The translations under genes and the position numbers were made by a program. 64,000 nt of DNA from a virus: IMG/VR virus record IMGVR_UViG_3300029258_002326, positions 62,001 to 126,000 of that record; one strand, written 5' to 3'. Under the pieces are notes generated by a model, which was not told the DNA's origin, did not search any database, and saw only the letters and a list, made by a program, of their open reading frames with translations. This document shows, in pieces, positions 43,846 to 53,280 of this stretch (its first letter is position 1; every line of letters starts with the position of its first letter).

Positions 43846-44949
43846 ATGTCTACAGTGGTAAGAAATAAATTTGACGTGCTTGGCAGACTCACGTCTGGTA
43901 ATGTGTGTGACTTTTTTGATTATGCGTCGCCTGTTGCGGAATATACAAATTCAAGTATATCAGATGCTTCTCTTTCGGCAGGTTGTTTAGCACCAAACGG
44001 AAAGATTTACTTTATACCTGGAAGTAATTCGGGGAGTACCAAGGTGCTCGTTATTGATCCGATTGCTGGAACAACGGAGCGTCTCGATTGTGGCTCGTGG
44101 TCTGGCTATGGGGCGGTCGCTGCGCATGATGGGTTTATCTATTGTTTTCCTTACGGTTCAGTGTCAACAATAATGTCTATAAATCCTGAAACGCACGAAG
44201 TTAACACGAGTCACAAAACAGGAGTTGGCGGAAGTTCTGATTACCTCGGCGCGACCTTGCATCCAAATGGAAATATCTATTTGATTCCGTCTGGCGCTCA
44301 GAACGTCGGTGTATACACGCCGTCAACTAATACGTTTAGCAGTACGACAACTGGACTCACTGGGCTACCATCAGGGGCTGCGAAGTGGTACGGCGGCTGC
44401 CTTGCGCAAAATGGAAAGATTTATTGTGCTCCGTACAATCACAACAGTGTGTTGATTATCGATGTGGATACGCCTAGTACTGACATCACAACGATCGCTT
44501 CGATGTCTACATATGCTGCGTCTTCGTGGCGACAAGGCTGCCTGGCTCCAAATGGCAAGATTTACTTTTCCCCAAGAAATGGAACGTCGGTTTTGATAGT
44601 TGACCCGAGTGACGATAGCAAGGATGAATCGACGATCGCTAGCCTTACTGGTAGCAACAAATATTGCCAAGGAATCCTAGCTCCAAACGGCAAGATTTAT
44701 TGCCTTCCAATGCTGTTTACGAATGCCCTTGTGATCGACCCTGGCGACGATTCGACTGACACGACCACGTACACTGGGTATCAGGCGTCTCAGTACAAGT
44801 TTTATGGGCGAGTCCTCGGACCTAACGGTAAAATTTACGCGCCCGCGTTTGACATTACTTATTCGTTGTTTTTGACAGAGCTAGTGCCAGGCGGGATTGA
44901 TACGCTGGCACTTGAGGGTTTGCTGTCGCCGTATGTTAATAATTGTTAG
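43846..44949 (+). CDS. Beta-propeller fibre-tip protein 3
   Basis: A 367-aa third paralogue with the same repeat (LAPNGKIYFIPGSNSGSTKV, LAQNGKIYCAPYNHNSVLII, LAPNGKIYCLPMLFTNALVI). It ends PYVNNC, close to the ends of the other two (PYQNS, SYVNS), so the C-terminus is conserved. Three copies in tandem offer a set of alternative or combined receptor binders. Confidence 0.8.
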   Translation: MSTVVRNKFDVLGRLTSGNVCDFFDYASPVAEYTNSSISDASLSAGCLAPNGKIYFIPGSNSGSTKVLVIDPIAGTTERLDCGSWSGYGAVAAHDGFIYCFPYGSVSTIMSINPETHEVNTSHKTGVGGSSDYLGATLHPNGNIYLIPSGAQNVGVYTPSTNTFSSTTTGLTGLPSGAAKWYGGCLAQNGKIYCAPYNHNSVLIIDVDTPSTDITTIASMSTYAASSWRQGCLAPNGKIYFSPRNGTSVLIVDPSDDSKDESTIASLTGSNKYCQGILAPNGKIYCLPMLFTNALVIDPGDDSTDTTTYTGYQASQYKFYGRVLGPNGKIYAPAFDITYSLFLTELVPGGIDTLALEGLLSPYVNNC

Positions 44950-44998
44950 TGACCGTCAAGACAGCCTTGCCTGGAAGATTAAACATTAGTATTTCATT

Positions 44999-45027
44999 TT
45001 GAGTCATAGCTGTGACATGGTTATTGA
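44999..45027 (+). promoter_or_regulatory. Weak candidate promoter
   Basis: TTGAGT (44999-45004), 17-nt spacer, TATTGA (45022-45027) in the 103-nt gap after the propeller genes. Confidence 0.3.
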
Positions 45028-45052
45028 GAATTGAGCAAATCAGGAGGAAAAG

Positions 45053-45622
45053 ATGAAGATGACACATGGGCAGGTTGAGATGCTGAGTAAGATTGTTGGG
45101 TCGCTAGGGAACGACAAGTCTCCGTTGCTGGCGTACAGAGTTGTTGTGCTAGGACAAGCGATCGATCCCATTATGGAGGCTCTGACCACGGCGAGGACCC
45201 CGGATCCGGACTATCAAGAGTATTCGCGTAAATATACGGCACTTTGCGAGAGGCATGCGGTGAAGGATGAGCAGGGTATGCCCATCAAGAGGCGGGTAGA
45301 GGTTCCTGCTCATGCTGGTTGGGTTGATCATTATTCTCTTAAGGATCAGGAGCTTTTTGACAAAGAGGTGCTGGATCTGAACAAGGATCATTCAGATCTT
45401 CTTGAAAACGAGACTAAGCGCCAGCAAGAGGTCATTATGCTGCTGGCAGAGGAGGTTGACGTTCCTTGTAATGTCAAGCTTAAGCCGTCCATGTGTGAGG
45501 GGCTCCTCTCTGGGAATGAGATGCTTTTCCTTATCAGGCTGGGTATAATGGAGATGGATGACAACGTTGTGAGTTCAGAGAGTTCCGACTCAGACGCATC
45601 TGAAGAACACCCTCAAGCCTAG
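45053..45622 (+). CDS. Unknown 189-aa helical protein after the fibre cluster
   Basis: A soluble helical protein (MTHGQVEMLSKIVGSLGNDK, LTTARTPDPDYQEYSRKYTA, NKDHSDLLENETKRQQEVIM) with an acidic Ser-rich tail (SSESSDSDASEEHPQA). Small helical proteins after fibres are often assembly chaperones, and DUF1617-type phage proteins look somewhat similar. Neither can be confirmed by eye. A strong AGGAGG precedes the ATG. The 203-nt gap that follows holds a candidate promoter, a weak hairpin and palindrome copy 7. Confidence 0.7.
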   Translation: MKMTHGQVEMLSKIVGSLGNDKSPLLAYRVVVLGQAIDPIMEALTTARTPDPDYQEYSRKYTALCERHAVKDEQGMPIKRRVEVPAHAGWVDHYSLKDQELFDKEVLDLNKDHSDLLENETKRQQEVIMLLAEEVDVPCNVKLKPSMCEGLLSGNEMLFLIRLGIMEMDDNVVSSESSDSDASEEHPQA

Positions 45623-45706
45623 TCCTCGCGAGCGCCAAATGCCTTTGCATCGAGTCTTAGTCTGATAGAATCAAATACTGGCTTGCAGCGCAGTAGTTCA
45701 TATTGT

Positions 45707-45735
45707 TTGTTAATCATGCTTTTGTTGAGTAGGAT
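45707..45735 (+). promoter_or_regulatory. Weak candidate promoter upstream of the 45826 gene
   Basis: TTGTTA (45707-45712), 17-nt spacer, TAGGAT (45730-45735). Each box matches consensus at four of six bases. Confidence 0.3.
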
Positions 45736-45743
45736 ATGAGGAA

Positions 45744-45768
45744 AGAAAACGATCCAGGTCGTTTTTCT
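45744..45768. terminator. Weak hairpin with T-rich arm
   Basis: AGAAAACGA pairs with TCGTTTTTCT (one bulged T) around loop TCCAGG. The arm is T-rich, but the stem is A/T-dominated and no separate T-run follows, so termination would be weak. Confidence 0.25.
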
Positions 45769-45797
45769 GGTGTCGGCGCCAAGGCAGATTAAATCTC

Positions 45798-45813
45798 GCG
45801 AACTTGAGTTCGC
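45798..45813. repeat. Dispersed palindrome, copy 7
   Basis: GCGAACTTGAGTTCGC. The core ends 14 nt before ATG 45826, with TGGAG between. Confidence 0.9.
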
Positions 45814-45825
45814 AATGGAGCGAAA

Positions 45826-48636
45826 ATGTCATCTAGCGATCCAGGTGGTTACGGCTTCTTTGGGAAAGGCTACTGGGGGCGACGGATATTCTGGGGGAAT
45901 GTCCCTACGCAGCAAAAAGCCCTGGATGTAGATGGGTGGATGGAAAGGTTCCTCAAGGTTCTCGGTGACGAAGGGGAAAGTTTCCTGAATCAAATCGCTG
46001 CCTTGCCGTCTCAGAGAGATCCTTATCAGGTGATAGCGGAAGAAGGCGTGGAGGAATGGTTCTATTTCACGAGCGCTCTTTCGTATGAGGATGACTACTG
46101 GGGTAAAGTTGTTCGTCTGGTTGGCGAGCCTGATTATACCCAGATGCCAGAGACAGACGAAGAGGATCCCCCGTCGGCGACCCAGTCGGTCCTTGATGAG
46201 TGGTATCCGTGGTTTCCTTATGCTCCTATTTCCTCGATTGCGCGGTGGTGGTGGTGTCGATGGCACGGTGTTACCGACGATGGGGTAGCCGGGGAAGATG
46301 CAAGGTACGAAGTAGTCAAGGTCAGGACGAGGAACTTCGATTGGCCGGGGCAGTACATCTCTGGTTCTTCCCTTGGGAATGAGGTCTGGATAAAGAGCGA
46401 CGATCTCTATATTCCGTTTGAATGGGAAGACGTGGTGATCGGAGAGGGTGACAACTCTCAAGAGCCTAGCGTGGTTTTGCCGTTCAAGCCTCTGCGCCTT
46501 GCGTACAATGACACCGATTCTCCAACTCCTTGGCTCGTTGCCAACGCGAAGGTGAACATAAACGTGTCGATTTCCTCGTCTATCGTGCCTCTTTATGATG
46601 TCCCGAATGTTCCGTGGGACGGCTCCGGGAACATGTATCCGGCTTCCGGGACGGACATCGTTACGGCCACCTCATACGGAACTGTCAACTACGAGACTGG
46701 AGAGATTGTGATGGCTCTCCCGACGAACGCTGATGCGGACGTCGATATTACGAGTAAATTCACGGTGCGCGGGTATTACCTATCCATGCAGCGCCCTCGG
46801 ATAATTGACCATCTTGCTCGTGACTTCGGGTTCGAGAACGACCGGAACGACCCAGAGGATGTTCAGAGATCTACGATTGCCAATATTTCGAAGTATTTTG
46901 GGTTAAAAGCGTCTCAGGATTCGTACAGGATCAGAGGTGAGATAAGCCTGTTCGACGTGTTTGTGCGGTCGCTGTGGAGGATTTGCGATTCTTCTTTTTG
47001 GGCGTCTATACCCGTTCAGAATGCGTTCATGTATCACGGGACCATGTACACGGACATCGAGCCTAAGTATCTGCGTTTTGACGACATCGCCGCCGATGAA
47101 GAACTTTACGATCCGGACACGTCGTCATGGGTCACGTTAGTGGACAACGCGATTGTGCACTTGGACGATTCCACGGACGGGTATTCGGTCGGGCTGGCGT
47201 ACGCTCTCGACGTAGCGCAGGGGTATTATGCCAACGTGGCCGATACTCCTCATCCGCTGTCTGCTATTCCGAGAGATCCGGCAGGTGCTGTATCCGTGAC
47301 CGCCCTCACTAATGAACAGCTCCTGTCTTACGGTTTGCAGGCCGGGTATTTCGTAGAGATTCGTATGATGCGTTGCCAGGCAGAGAACTGGAGTTGGGTG
47401 AAGGGCAAGTTTGGTATCACAGAATACCAGAAGGCCGCCAGCGTTCCACCAGCTTACGGGGACGATATATTCTGGATTGATAGTGTGCTGAGTGCATGGT
47501 CCGACCCGACTTCTCCTGCGACGCCATCGGACGACGACGTTGGGTCGATGACTGTTGTCATTGGAGTTGGAACGGATTCCTCTGGGGTAGCCGTCGATGG
47601 TCCCGTCGTAGGTCACGCGGACATCGTGTCTGTTGTTGCGGCATCGGCTACGGTTAAGATTTCGGGGGATCATACGGCTACTGTCTCCGCTGGCGATTCC
47701 ATTGGTATCATTCGGTCGACGGCCAATGACACCGATTACACGGTCATCTCTGCGACTCTCAACGGGGTGAACACAGACCTCGTTGTATCTCCTGGGCCTG
47801 CGGCTGACTCTGGAGCCGACGGAGAGGTTCATTGGACGGATATTGCTATCCGGTATGTGCCTGAATTGGATCTTGAGAATTGTTGTTTCTGCTTGTCTTA
47901 CAAGCGGCGCGTGGAGATCACCCCGACTGCTGAGGCTTACGAGCATTACGGATCTGGGGTCAGCATGGACGCGGCGGTGGGTCGCCTTCGGCGCAAGATT
48001 GTAGCGACCCTGGCTCCCATTCATACTCGTGTAGTGGACTGGGCTGTCTCGAAAGAATGGACGCTTGAGAACGTGGATACCGGAGCGACGATAGAAGAGA
48101 CTCTGGCGTCTGAATTCCTTTCGGACGATCTTTCTGGGGTTACCGCTGCCAGCACAGTCACGAATACGTTTACGATCACTGGCGACAGGACGAAGGATCT
48201 GGCGGCTGGCGAGACGATTACCATCGTTGACTCGACGGCCAACGACGGTGACTACGTGATAGACACCGTGGTCCTAAATGCCAACGAGGAAGACACCGAT
48301 GTGGGTGTAACGACGGCTGTTCCCAGTGCCGTTGGAGACGGGTCTTTGCGGCCCATGCCTACCAAGATACTGATGAAGGTTGAGCAGCGCGGAGACATGA
48401 GTTTGTCTCAGACTCAGACGTTCAATCTTTACGATGAATCAGCATCGGTGGTTTGGACTTCTACGGACACGACAGGGGTTAGCGATGCAACCACTTGGTA
48501 CACTGTGACTGAAAATGAAGATGTAACTTCGGACATTGGTAACAATGCCAATGTAAAAATAGAGGCAATTGCAGCAGCAGGCATCACTTACGGTGATGTC
48601 CGTTTCACTTTTACTGTATCCCGCTATCAGAGGTAA
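45826..48636 (+). CDS. Baseplate protein of tail protein I / gp7-like type
   Basis: A 936-aa protein. The N-terminus is Gly/aromatic-rich (GGYGFFGKGYWGRRIFWGNV). Around residues 327-385, IIDHLARDFGFENDRNDPED, VQRSTIANISKYFGLKASQD then GEISLFDVFVRSLWRICDS resembles the wedge-core helix pattern of tail protein I (P2 gpI) and gp7-like proteins. Residues about 255-310 carry the GTVNYETGEIVMALP version of the beta module seen in the sheath. Two later beta domains share STANDTDYTVISATLNGVNT and STANDGDYVIDTVVLNANEE. Probably a wedge protein linking the baseplate to fibres. Confidence 0.7.
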   Translation: MSSSDPGGYGFFGKGYWGRRIFWGNVPTQQKALDVDGWMERFLKVLGDEGESFLNQIAALPSQRDPYQVIAEEGVEEWFYFTSALSYEDDYWGKVVRLVGEPDYTQMPETDEEDPPSATQSVLDEWYPWFPYAPISSIARWWWCRWHGVTDDGVAGEDARYEVVKVRTRNFDWPGQYISGSSLGNEVWIKSDDLYIPFEWEDVVIGEGDNSQEPSVVLPFKPLRLAYNDTDSPTPWLVANAKVNINVSISSSIVPLYDVPNVPWDGSGNMYPASGTDIVTATSYGTVNYETGEIVMALPTNADADVDITSKFTVRGYYLSMQRPRIIDHLARDFGFENDRNDPEDVQRSTIANISKYFGLKASQDSYRIRGEISLFDVFVRSLWRICDSSFWASIPVQNAFMYHGTMYTDIEPKYLRFDDIAADEELYDPDTSSWVTLVDNAIVHLDDSTDGYSVGLAYALDVAQGYYANVADTPHPLSAIPRDPAGAVSVTALTNEQLLSYGLQAGYFVEIRMMRCQAENWSWVKGKFGITEYQKAASVPPAYGDDIFWIDSVLSAWSDPTSPATPSDDDVGSMTVVIGVGTDSSGVAVDGPVVGHADIVSVVAASATVKISGDHTATVSAGDSIGIIRSTANDTDYTVISATLNGVNTDLVVSPGPAADSGADGEVHWTDIAIRYVPELDLENCCFCLSYKRRVEITPTAEAYEHYGSGVSMDAAVGRLRRKIVATLAPIHTRVVDWAVSKEWTLENVDTGATIEETLASEFLSDDLSGVTAASTVTNTFTITGDRTKDLAAGETITIVDSTANDGDYVIDTVVLNANEEDTDVGVTTAVPSAVGDGSLRPMPTKILMKVEQRGDMSLSQTQTFNLYDESASVVWTSTDTTGVSDATTWYTVTENEDVTSDIGNNANVKIEAIAAAGITYGDVRFTFTVSRYQR

Positions 48637-48638
48637 AA

Positions 48639-51296
48639 ATGACTGTATATGGAACCACTGTCAGTCCCGACAAAGTAAAACTTAAATATCGAGAGCGGTA
48701 TGTGACAGAGGGTGAGAACGAGCGATCCTTGGCTTATCCGTCTGGGTGTTATCGTGGGTTCATTCCGGAGGACTCAACCGTTCCGGATATGAAGATCCAT
48801 CTAAACATCGACCCTTTGAGCTTCGAGTATGACACGGATTCGTTTGCTGTCTTTAACCGGTATAATGAGTCCGGAGAGGGCTGGTCCCTTTCCATCAGGG
48901 AGTCCACGGACATTTATATTGAGCTGTCCGGGACGGCGTTTGATCCGATTCCTGCGGGCGTAACCTATCTGTACGTGTACATGTATGCGGATTACGCGGT
49001 GGGTCAGACGACCGATGTTGAGTACAGGGTCTCCGACGAGGATCCTCACAATGCAGTCAGTTCCAATTACGATGTCGATACTATTGTGATTGGCCGGATA
49101 CCGGTTACTCCTGCGGCTACTTCAATCAGTTTTGACATTTCTAATGCTTCAACCTGGGTGGACGTCCTTACTCCTCGGACCTATCCCGCTCCAACTGCGG
49201 CGGAATTATTGACGGATCTCGGGGCAGGCGACAAGCTCTGGGGTTACTACGACTCCCTGAGCGCATGGCGGACCCCTACTGTGGACGAGAAGAAGGCCAT
49301 GGTGAATGCGAATTCTCCGGATGCTGCTAATCCGTTTGCGACAATGGACGACACGAACAGGATGTACACAGCGGAGTGGACAGCCTATGACGTGACTATT
49401 GATCCGACAGCCAGCGTTGACGGCAAACAGAAGATTGCCCTGTCTGGAGACTGGTACATCGGAGATGGCGCACGAGCTAGTGATGCAGCTCGGTATTTTA
49501 AGGTGTACTCCAAGGATTCAACGGTCATGGGATACGATGCTTCGTTTGCATTGGACTACGGCGGCGTTAGGCCGATCAGGGTATGGGATACCGCTGGCAC
49601 GACGGCATTGACTCCGTCGTCTGCTAGCGATACGGAGGGTTTTTATACGGATCCTCAACTCCAGCTCTATATGGATACCGAGCAGGTTCTCACGCAGGAA
49701 TTCACGATTGCTGGGTACAAGAAAAAACAGCAGGGGACAATGGAACAGGCACCAGTGAGTCCTGCTGAGTACCCGTCTGCTAATGCTCAGAATGTCAGTG
49801 TTAAGCGCTTGTCTTCTCCTCCTCTCTGGGGAGAGACTTCAACGGCTTTGGATGATGAGCGGAATGGTCTTCAGGATGTAGTGCATGATCTCCACAGGCG
49901 TCTAAGAGGCCCGGTTGCCAGATCTTTGTCTGCAACCAATTTGAACATGGCGCTGCATAAGATCTCCTCTACTGTATTTCATGAGCAGGGTGCGGCTGAT
50001 GCTCATCCGTTTGCTATAGAGAACACGTTTCCGTATTTTGGGATTCCATTTGCCGATATTGGGGCCAATAAGTATGCTGTTCGCAAAATTGCACCGTGGC
50101 GTCTTGGAGGCATAGGGGCGAAGGTTATTGTTGTGGGTCTAGATAATGCTTATCCGGCCACAGGGGGGCCTGCTGTAGGGTTCGTTGATCCTTCCACTGG
50201 GGAAACAACTGTGACCAGGCTTGAGTCATTTCTCCCGGCCAGTGACGGAACAAAATGGGTGTTCCAGGATCTGTGCGTAGATGACAATGCCATATACATT
50301 AGAGTCGCAGACGACTCAGTGACCGGCAACAACAGGCTTCTGAAGCTACTGTACGGTTTAACAGTAGATTCTGCCTGGCCTACGAATGGCGTATTGCTGG
50401 GCGCTTTCGACGCCGGGACCGTGGCGGGATTTGGTTCGTTAATTCCTAAGCGTGCCAATGTTATAAACGCCAATCTTAATTACTTGGCTGCCAACGATCA
50501 AACGACAGAGGTTAACGGGGCGGCCTCAAACGTTGGCGGTGTTTATGTGATCCGCAAGTCGGACGGAGTGATAATAGGCAACGGCACAGGGGATCTTGTG
50601 ACCTCTGGGACAAGCCCGATTCCCGCACTCAACTCGTCCTACTGTTCGGGGCCTATTGCCTCTGATGGCTCCAATATATATTTTAGCTGCGTAAAAGAGA
50701 CTGGTGGCGGTGGCATTGCTGGAATCAACATTGGTGTCTGTCAGATTGCCAATCCTCATCTTCCTCCCTCTCTCATTACTGGGTGGTATTCCTGGTATTA
50801 CGCAGATGGTCAACCTCCAGTTAATGCAATAGATTTGGTGTTTGACGGATATTATATTTGGGGGTTTGCCGGTAGCACTGTCACTGGCTCGCTTGATGGC
50901 GGTGTCACTCAATCAGGGTTTACAACTAATGGTGAAGTCGACGTGGTCGATATGACTGGCTTTGATGAGCAGTTTGGCCCGGCTTGTTTTGATGGCAAGG
51001 ACATCTGGCATATCACGACCGATCCGGCAAAGGGCACTGTAGCCTGTAATCGCCTTTCTGTTCGGGGCGGTGTCCAGGATATAGCGAATTTTACTTCTAC
51101 GTATGCGGACCTCCTGAAAGAGACCATAGGGATATGCGATCCTTTGCAGGAGCCGAATGTCGCAGCGGATGATCTCGCAGTTGGGGCAATAGCTTTTGAC
51201 GGCGAGGATGTCTGGTACACGCTGGATGGATATGCAGCCGGAACCGGCACTATGGCTGGGTGGATATTCCGTATTCCAAATGTGAAAAACATTTAG
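48639..51296 (+). CDS. Large unknown baseplate/fibre-associated protein
   Basis: An 885-aa beta-rich protein that follows the wedge gene by 2 nt. Early residues include CYRGFIPEDSTVPDMKIHLN and YLYVYMYADYAVGQTTDVEY. A middle helical part reads DERNGLQDVVHDLHRRLRGP. The C-terminal half has repeated strands with tryptophans (GWYSWYYADGQPPVNAIDLV, FDGKDIWHITTDPAKG, FDGEDVWYTLDGYAAGTG) suggestive of propeller- or lectin-like blades. No family recognised. Context suggests a peripheral baseplate protein. Confidence 0.7.
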   Translation: MTVYGTTVSPDKVKLKYRERYVTEGENERSLAYPSGCYRGFIPEDSTVPDMKIHLNIDPLSFEYDTDSFAVFNRYNESGEGWSLSIRESTDIYIELSGTAFDPIPAGVTYLYVYMYADYAVGQTTDVEYRVSDEDPHNAVSSNYDVDTIVIGRIPVTPAATSISFDISNASTWVDVLTPRTYPAPTAAELLTDLGAGDKLWGYYDSLSAWRTPTVDEKKAMVNANSPDAANPFATMDDTNRMYTAEWTAYDVTIDPTASVDGKQKIALSGDWYIGDGARASDAARYFKVYSKDSTVMGYDASFALDYGGVRPIRVWDTAGTTALTPSSASDTEGFYTDPQLQLYMDTEQVLTQEFTIAGYKKKQQGTMEQAPVSPAEYPSANAQNVSVKRLSSPPLWGETSTALDDERNGLQDVVHDLHRRLRGPVARSLSATNLNMALHKISSTVFHEQGAADAHPFAIENTFPYFGIPFADIGANKYAVRKIAPWRLGGIGAKVIVVGLDNAYPATGGPAVGFVDPSTGETTVTRLESFLPASDGTKWVFQDLCVDDNAIYIRVADDSVTGNNRLLKLLYGLTVDSAWPTNGVLLGAFDAGTVAGFGSLIPKRANVINANLNYLAANDQTTEVNGAASNVGGVYVIRKSDGVIIGNGTGDLVTSGTSPIPALNSSYCSGPIASDGSNIYFSCVKETGGGGIAGINIGVCQIANPHLPPSLITGWYSWYYADGQPPVNAIDLVFDGYYIWGFAGSTVTGSLDGGVTQSGFTTNGEVDVVDMTGFDEQFGPACFDGKDIWHITTDPAKGTVACNRLSVRGGVQDIANFTSTYADLLKETIGICDPLQEPNVAADDLAVGAIAFDGEDVWYTLDGYAAGTGTMAGWIFRIPNVKNI

Positions 51297-51305
51297 GAGG
51301 CTTCC

Positions 51306-51836
51306 ATGGGCATTGTTGTGAAAAAAAGAAAAAAGAAAACGATCAATCCTGTTGATCATCGGGGTAACGCTAAAAAAATGATGGAGAGAGTGGGGAAGGT
51401 GTTGTTAGCAGTGTCTCGGAATAATGAATCTGACAGGAATGTCGCGTCCAGCCTGGCTAATCGTGCGAGATCTACATCAGAGGCTCTTCAGGCTGTCCTG
51501 GATAACGATCCTGCGCTGAAATCGGAGAGCCCTGAGTTCTTTGCAGAGATAGAGGGTGCTATCTCTGCCTTGGACAGTGTGCATTCTGATCTGACAGCAG
51601 AGATCGATAGTTTTCCGGCTTCTCCCACGTACAAGAGAGAAGCCTTTGACGAGGTTATCTCGGATGGATCTACCTGTCTGGGCAATACAGATTTTGTGTT
51701 ACCAGAGGGTGCGACCATGATGGTGCCTAATCGCAATCTAGGCATCAATGATGTTCGGGTTGTTACGGATGAGCATCGGAGCGCTGGTGCCAAGGTTAGG
51801 GCGATCATAGGCAAGTACATCTCAGAAGAGGAGTAG
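51306..51836 (+). CDS. Unknown 176-aa protein
   Basis: A basic start (GIVVKKRKKKTINPVDHRGN) is followed by a helical region (RARSTSEALQAVLDNDPALK, FFAEIEGAISALDSVHSDLT) and a mixed C-terminus (GATMMVPNRNLGINDVRVVT). TAGGAGG precedes the ATG. It lies within the baseplate operon; no motif allows a role to be given. Confidence 0.65.
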   Translation: MGIVVKKRKKKTINPVDHRGNAKKMMERVGKVLLAVSRNNESDRNVASSLANRARSTSEALQAVLDNDPALKSESPEFFAEIEGAISALDSVHSDLTAEIDSFPASPTYKREAFDEVISDGSTCLGNTDFVLPEGATMMVPNRNLGINDVRVVTDEHRSAGAKVRAIIGKYISEEE

Positions 51837-51838
51837 TC

Positions 51839-52624
51839 ATGGCCCTTGGAGTCATCGGATCAATAGTTGAGTCGATCATGTATGGTCCGGAAGGATCCGA
51901 TTACAAGGCTGCGTCTATGCTTGGGATCAACCCTAAGACAGGCAAGCCTCTTGGAGATCTCGGAGAGCACACCTTTCAGTATTGGCCGGAGACGGTCACG
52001 GACACGATTGATGTGGGCTGGAACTGGAAGGATATACCAGGTGCATCTTCGGCCCTGGCCCAGTGGTCTGGGAACTCGGGCCGAACGATTGCTTTCGAGG
52101 TTCATCTTCACAGGCTAATGAAGCCCGTTAAGACTCGTAACTTCTTTGAGACTGTGCTCGATCCGTTCAAGTTAAACCGGCCTGAGAACGACATTATAAA
52201 GACCAACCGTCCACACAATGTGGATGTGGTTCAAGAGATCAAGTGGCTCCGTGCGTTTTGCTATCCATGTTATGCGGACGTCGACTCTTACAGGACTGCA
52301 TATCCTCCGCCTGTCGCTATTTTGTCTATGCCCAAAATGGGATTAGGGGACGCCACAGGCGGGAACGCAATTTACTGCATTATGACAGGTTGCGACGTCA
52401 ATTATCAATTGTGCTTTCCGGATGGAACACCCCGCAAGGCGTCCGTATCGCTGACATTTAGGCAGATTCATCAGGATCCAATTGACAAGGTTGTGTATGC
52501 TGTTGGCCATGCCTTGGACGACAACACAAAGGTTCGATACGCATTTCAAAACCCCAATAGCGACAATGTGAACAAGGGCGGCAAGCGCCCCCTTAACAAG
52601 ATCAAGGGCGGGGGGGCGTTGTAA
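51839..52624 (+). CDS. Tube-initiator/baseplate-cap-like protein (CIS tube-type)
   Basis: A 261-aa protein. FQYWPETVTDTIDVGWNWKD, IPGASSALAQWSGNSGRTIA and FEVHLHRLM in the first half recall adaptor proteins at the top of contractile baseplates (Afp7-like CIS tube domain or gp48/gp54-like). The second half ends GCDVNYQLCFPDGTPRKASV then LTFRQIHQ, again as in those proteins. GAGGAG precedes the ATG. The match is by pattern only. It closes the baseplate gene set. Confidence 0.6.
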   Translation: MALGVIGSIVESIMYGPEGSDYKAASMLGINPKTGKPLGDLGEHTFQYWPETVTDTIDVGWNWKDIPGASSALAQWSGNSGRTIAFEVHLHRLMKPVKTRNFFETVLDPFKLNRPENDIIKTNRPHNVDVVQEIKWLRAFCYPCYADVDSYRTAYPPPVAILSMPKMGLGDATGGNAIYCIMTGCDVNYQLCFPDGTPRKASVSLTFRQIHQDPIDKVVYAVGHALDDNTKVRYAFQNPNSDNVNKGGKRPLNKIKGGGAL

Positions 52625-52899
52625 TGGCGATGAAGGCTGTAGAATGCACTGCTGATAGCAGAGAAGAGCCCGTTGCTCGACCGGTCCAGAAGCCTGCTCC
52701 GGCGAGCAGAGAGCCGTCTACCGCTGGCAGTGTCCAGGCAGAGAACATGGACGAGCTTGTGATGATGCTCGTTCCGAGGGTAACGTTCAATGCGATGGAA
52801 GATCTTGCAAAGAAGCATGGCGGGTCCGTTGCTCAAGTCATGAGCGTCGCTTTGAAATTGTTGCAATTGAAGTCCGAGGAGGCAGAAAATGGCGCTTGA
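52624..52899 (+). CDS. Small unknown protein with RHH-like C-terminus
   Basis: A 91-aa protein starting at a TAATG overlap. A disordered Pro/Ala/Ser-rich N-terminus (PVARPVQKPAPASREPSTAG) leads to a short domain, MLVPRVTFNAMEDLAKKHGG then SVAQVMSVALKLLQLKSEEA. Strand-helix-helix spacing hints at a ribbon-helix-helix fold, with low certainty. Confidence 0.6.
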   Translation: MAMKAVECTADSREEPVARPVQKPAPASREPSTAGSVQAENMDELVMMLVPRVTFNAMEDLAKKHGGSVAQVMSVALKLLQLKSEEAENGA

Positions 52900-53119
52900 G
52901 GCAGGGGACGCTTTATTGGGGACTGGTCTTGCTGGCGCCATAGCTGCTGCTCGCAAAGAGGCGTGGGGGAAGAGTTACAGGGTGGAGAAGGATGCTCCGG
53001 CTCTGAACAAAGAGGCGGCGGCGATCATAGACTACATAGTGGCTAACGCAGAGGTATCCGTGACGGAAGCTCCGGGTGGTTCTGCTCTGGTTCCGCCTGG
53101 AATAGGAGTGATCACGTGA
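52889..53119 (+). CDS. Small unknown virion-region protein
   Basis: A 76-aa protein overlapping the previous gene by 11 nt, with GAGGAGG upstream. It begins MALEAGDALLGTGLAGAIAA, then AARKEAWGKS and KEAAAIIDYIVANAEVSVTE, and ends PGGSALVPPGIGVIT. The gly-rich start is mildly hydrophobic. Small proteins of this pattern occur next to phage baseplate genes. No function known. Confidence 0.65.
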   Translation: MALEAGDALLGTGLAGAIAAARKEAWGKSYRVEKDAPALNKEAAAIIDYIVANAEVSVTEAPGGSALVPPGIGVIT

Positions 53120-53133
53120 CGAACTCAAGTTCG
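53120..53133. repeat. Dispersed palindrome, copy 8
   Basis: CGAACTCAAGTTCG immediately after the stop at 53117-53119 (TCAA orientation). The nearest candidate starts downstream are ATG 53146 and ATG 53168. Confidence 0.9.
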
Positions 53134-53145
53134 CGGGCGGCTTTT

Positions 53146-53280
53146 ATGCGATTCCTGGGAGGTATCAATGAAGAACGTCCGACGGAGAATCCATCAGTCA
53201 TTCCGAACTCGGCAACGCTCTGCTCGGAGGATGATGGGGGCGCTAGAAGCACAGGAAACATGGATGGAGGCACCCAGTGA
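53146..53280 (+). CDS. Possible 44-aa peptide between palindrome copy 8 and the next gene
   Basis: The frame reads MRFLGGINEERPTENPSVIP, then NSATLCSEDDGG, and stops at 53278-53280, overlapping the next start by GTGA as many real pairs here do. It lies 13 nt after palindrome copy 8, the spacing typical of the family. The ribosome binding site (GGGCGG) is poor. A competing frame from ATG 53168 (78 aa) has a perfect GGGAGG site but runs over the next gene. Confidence 0.35.
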   Translation: MRFLGGINEERPTENPSVIPNSATLCSEDDGGARSTGNMDGGTQ

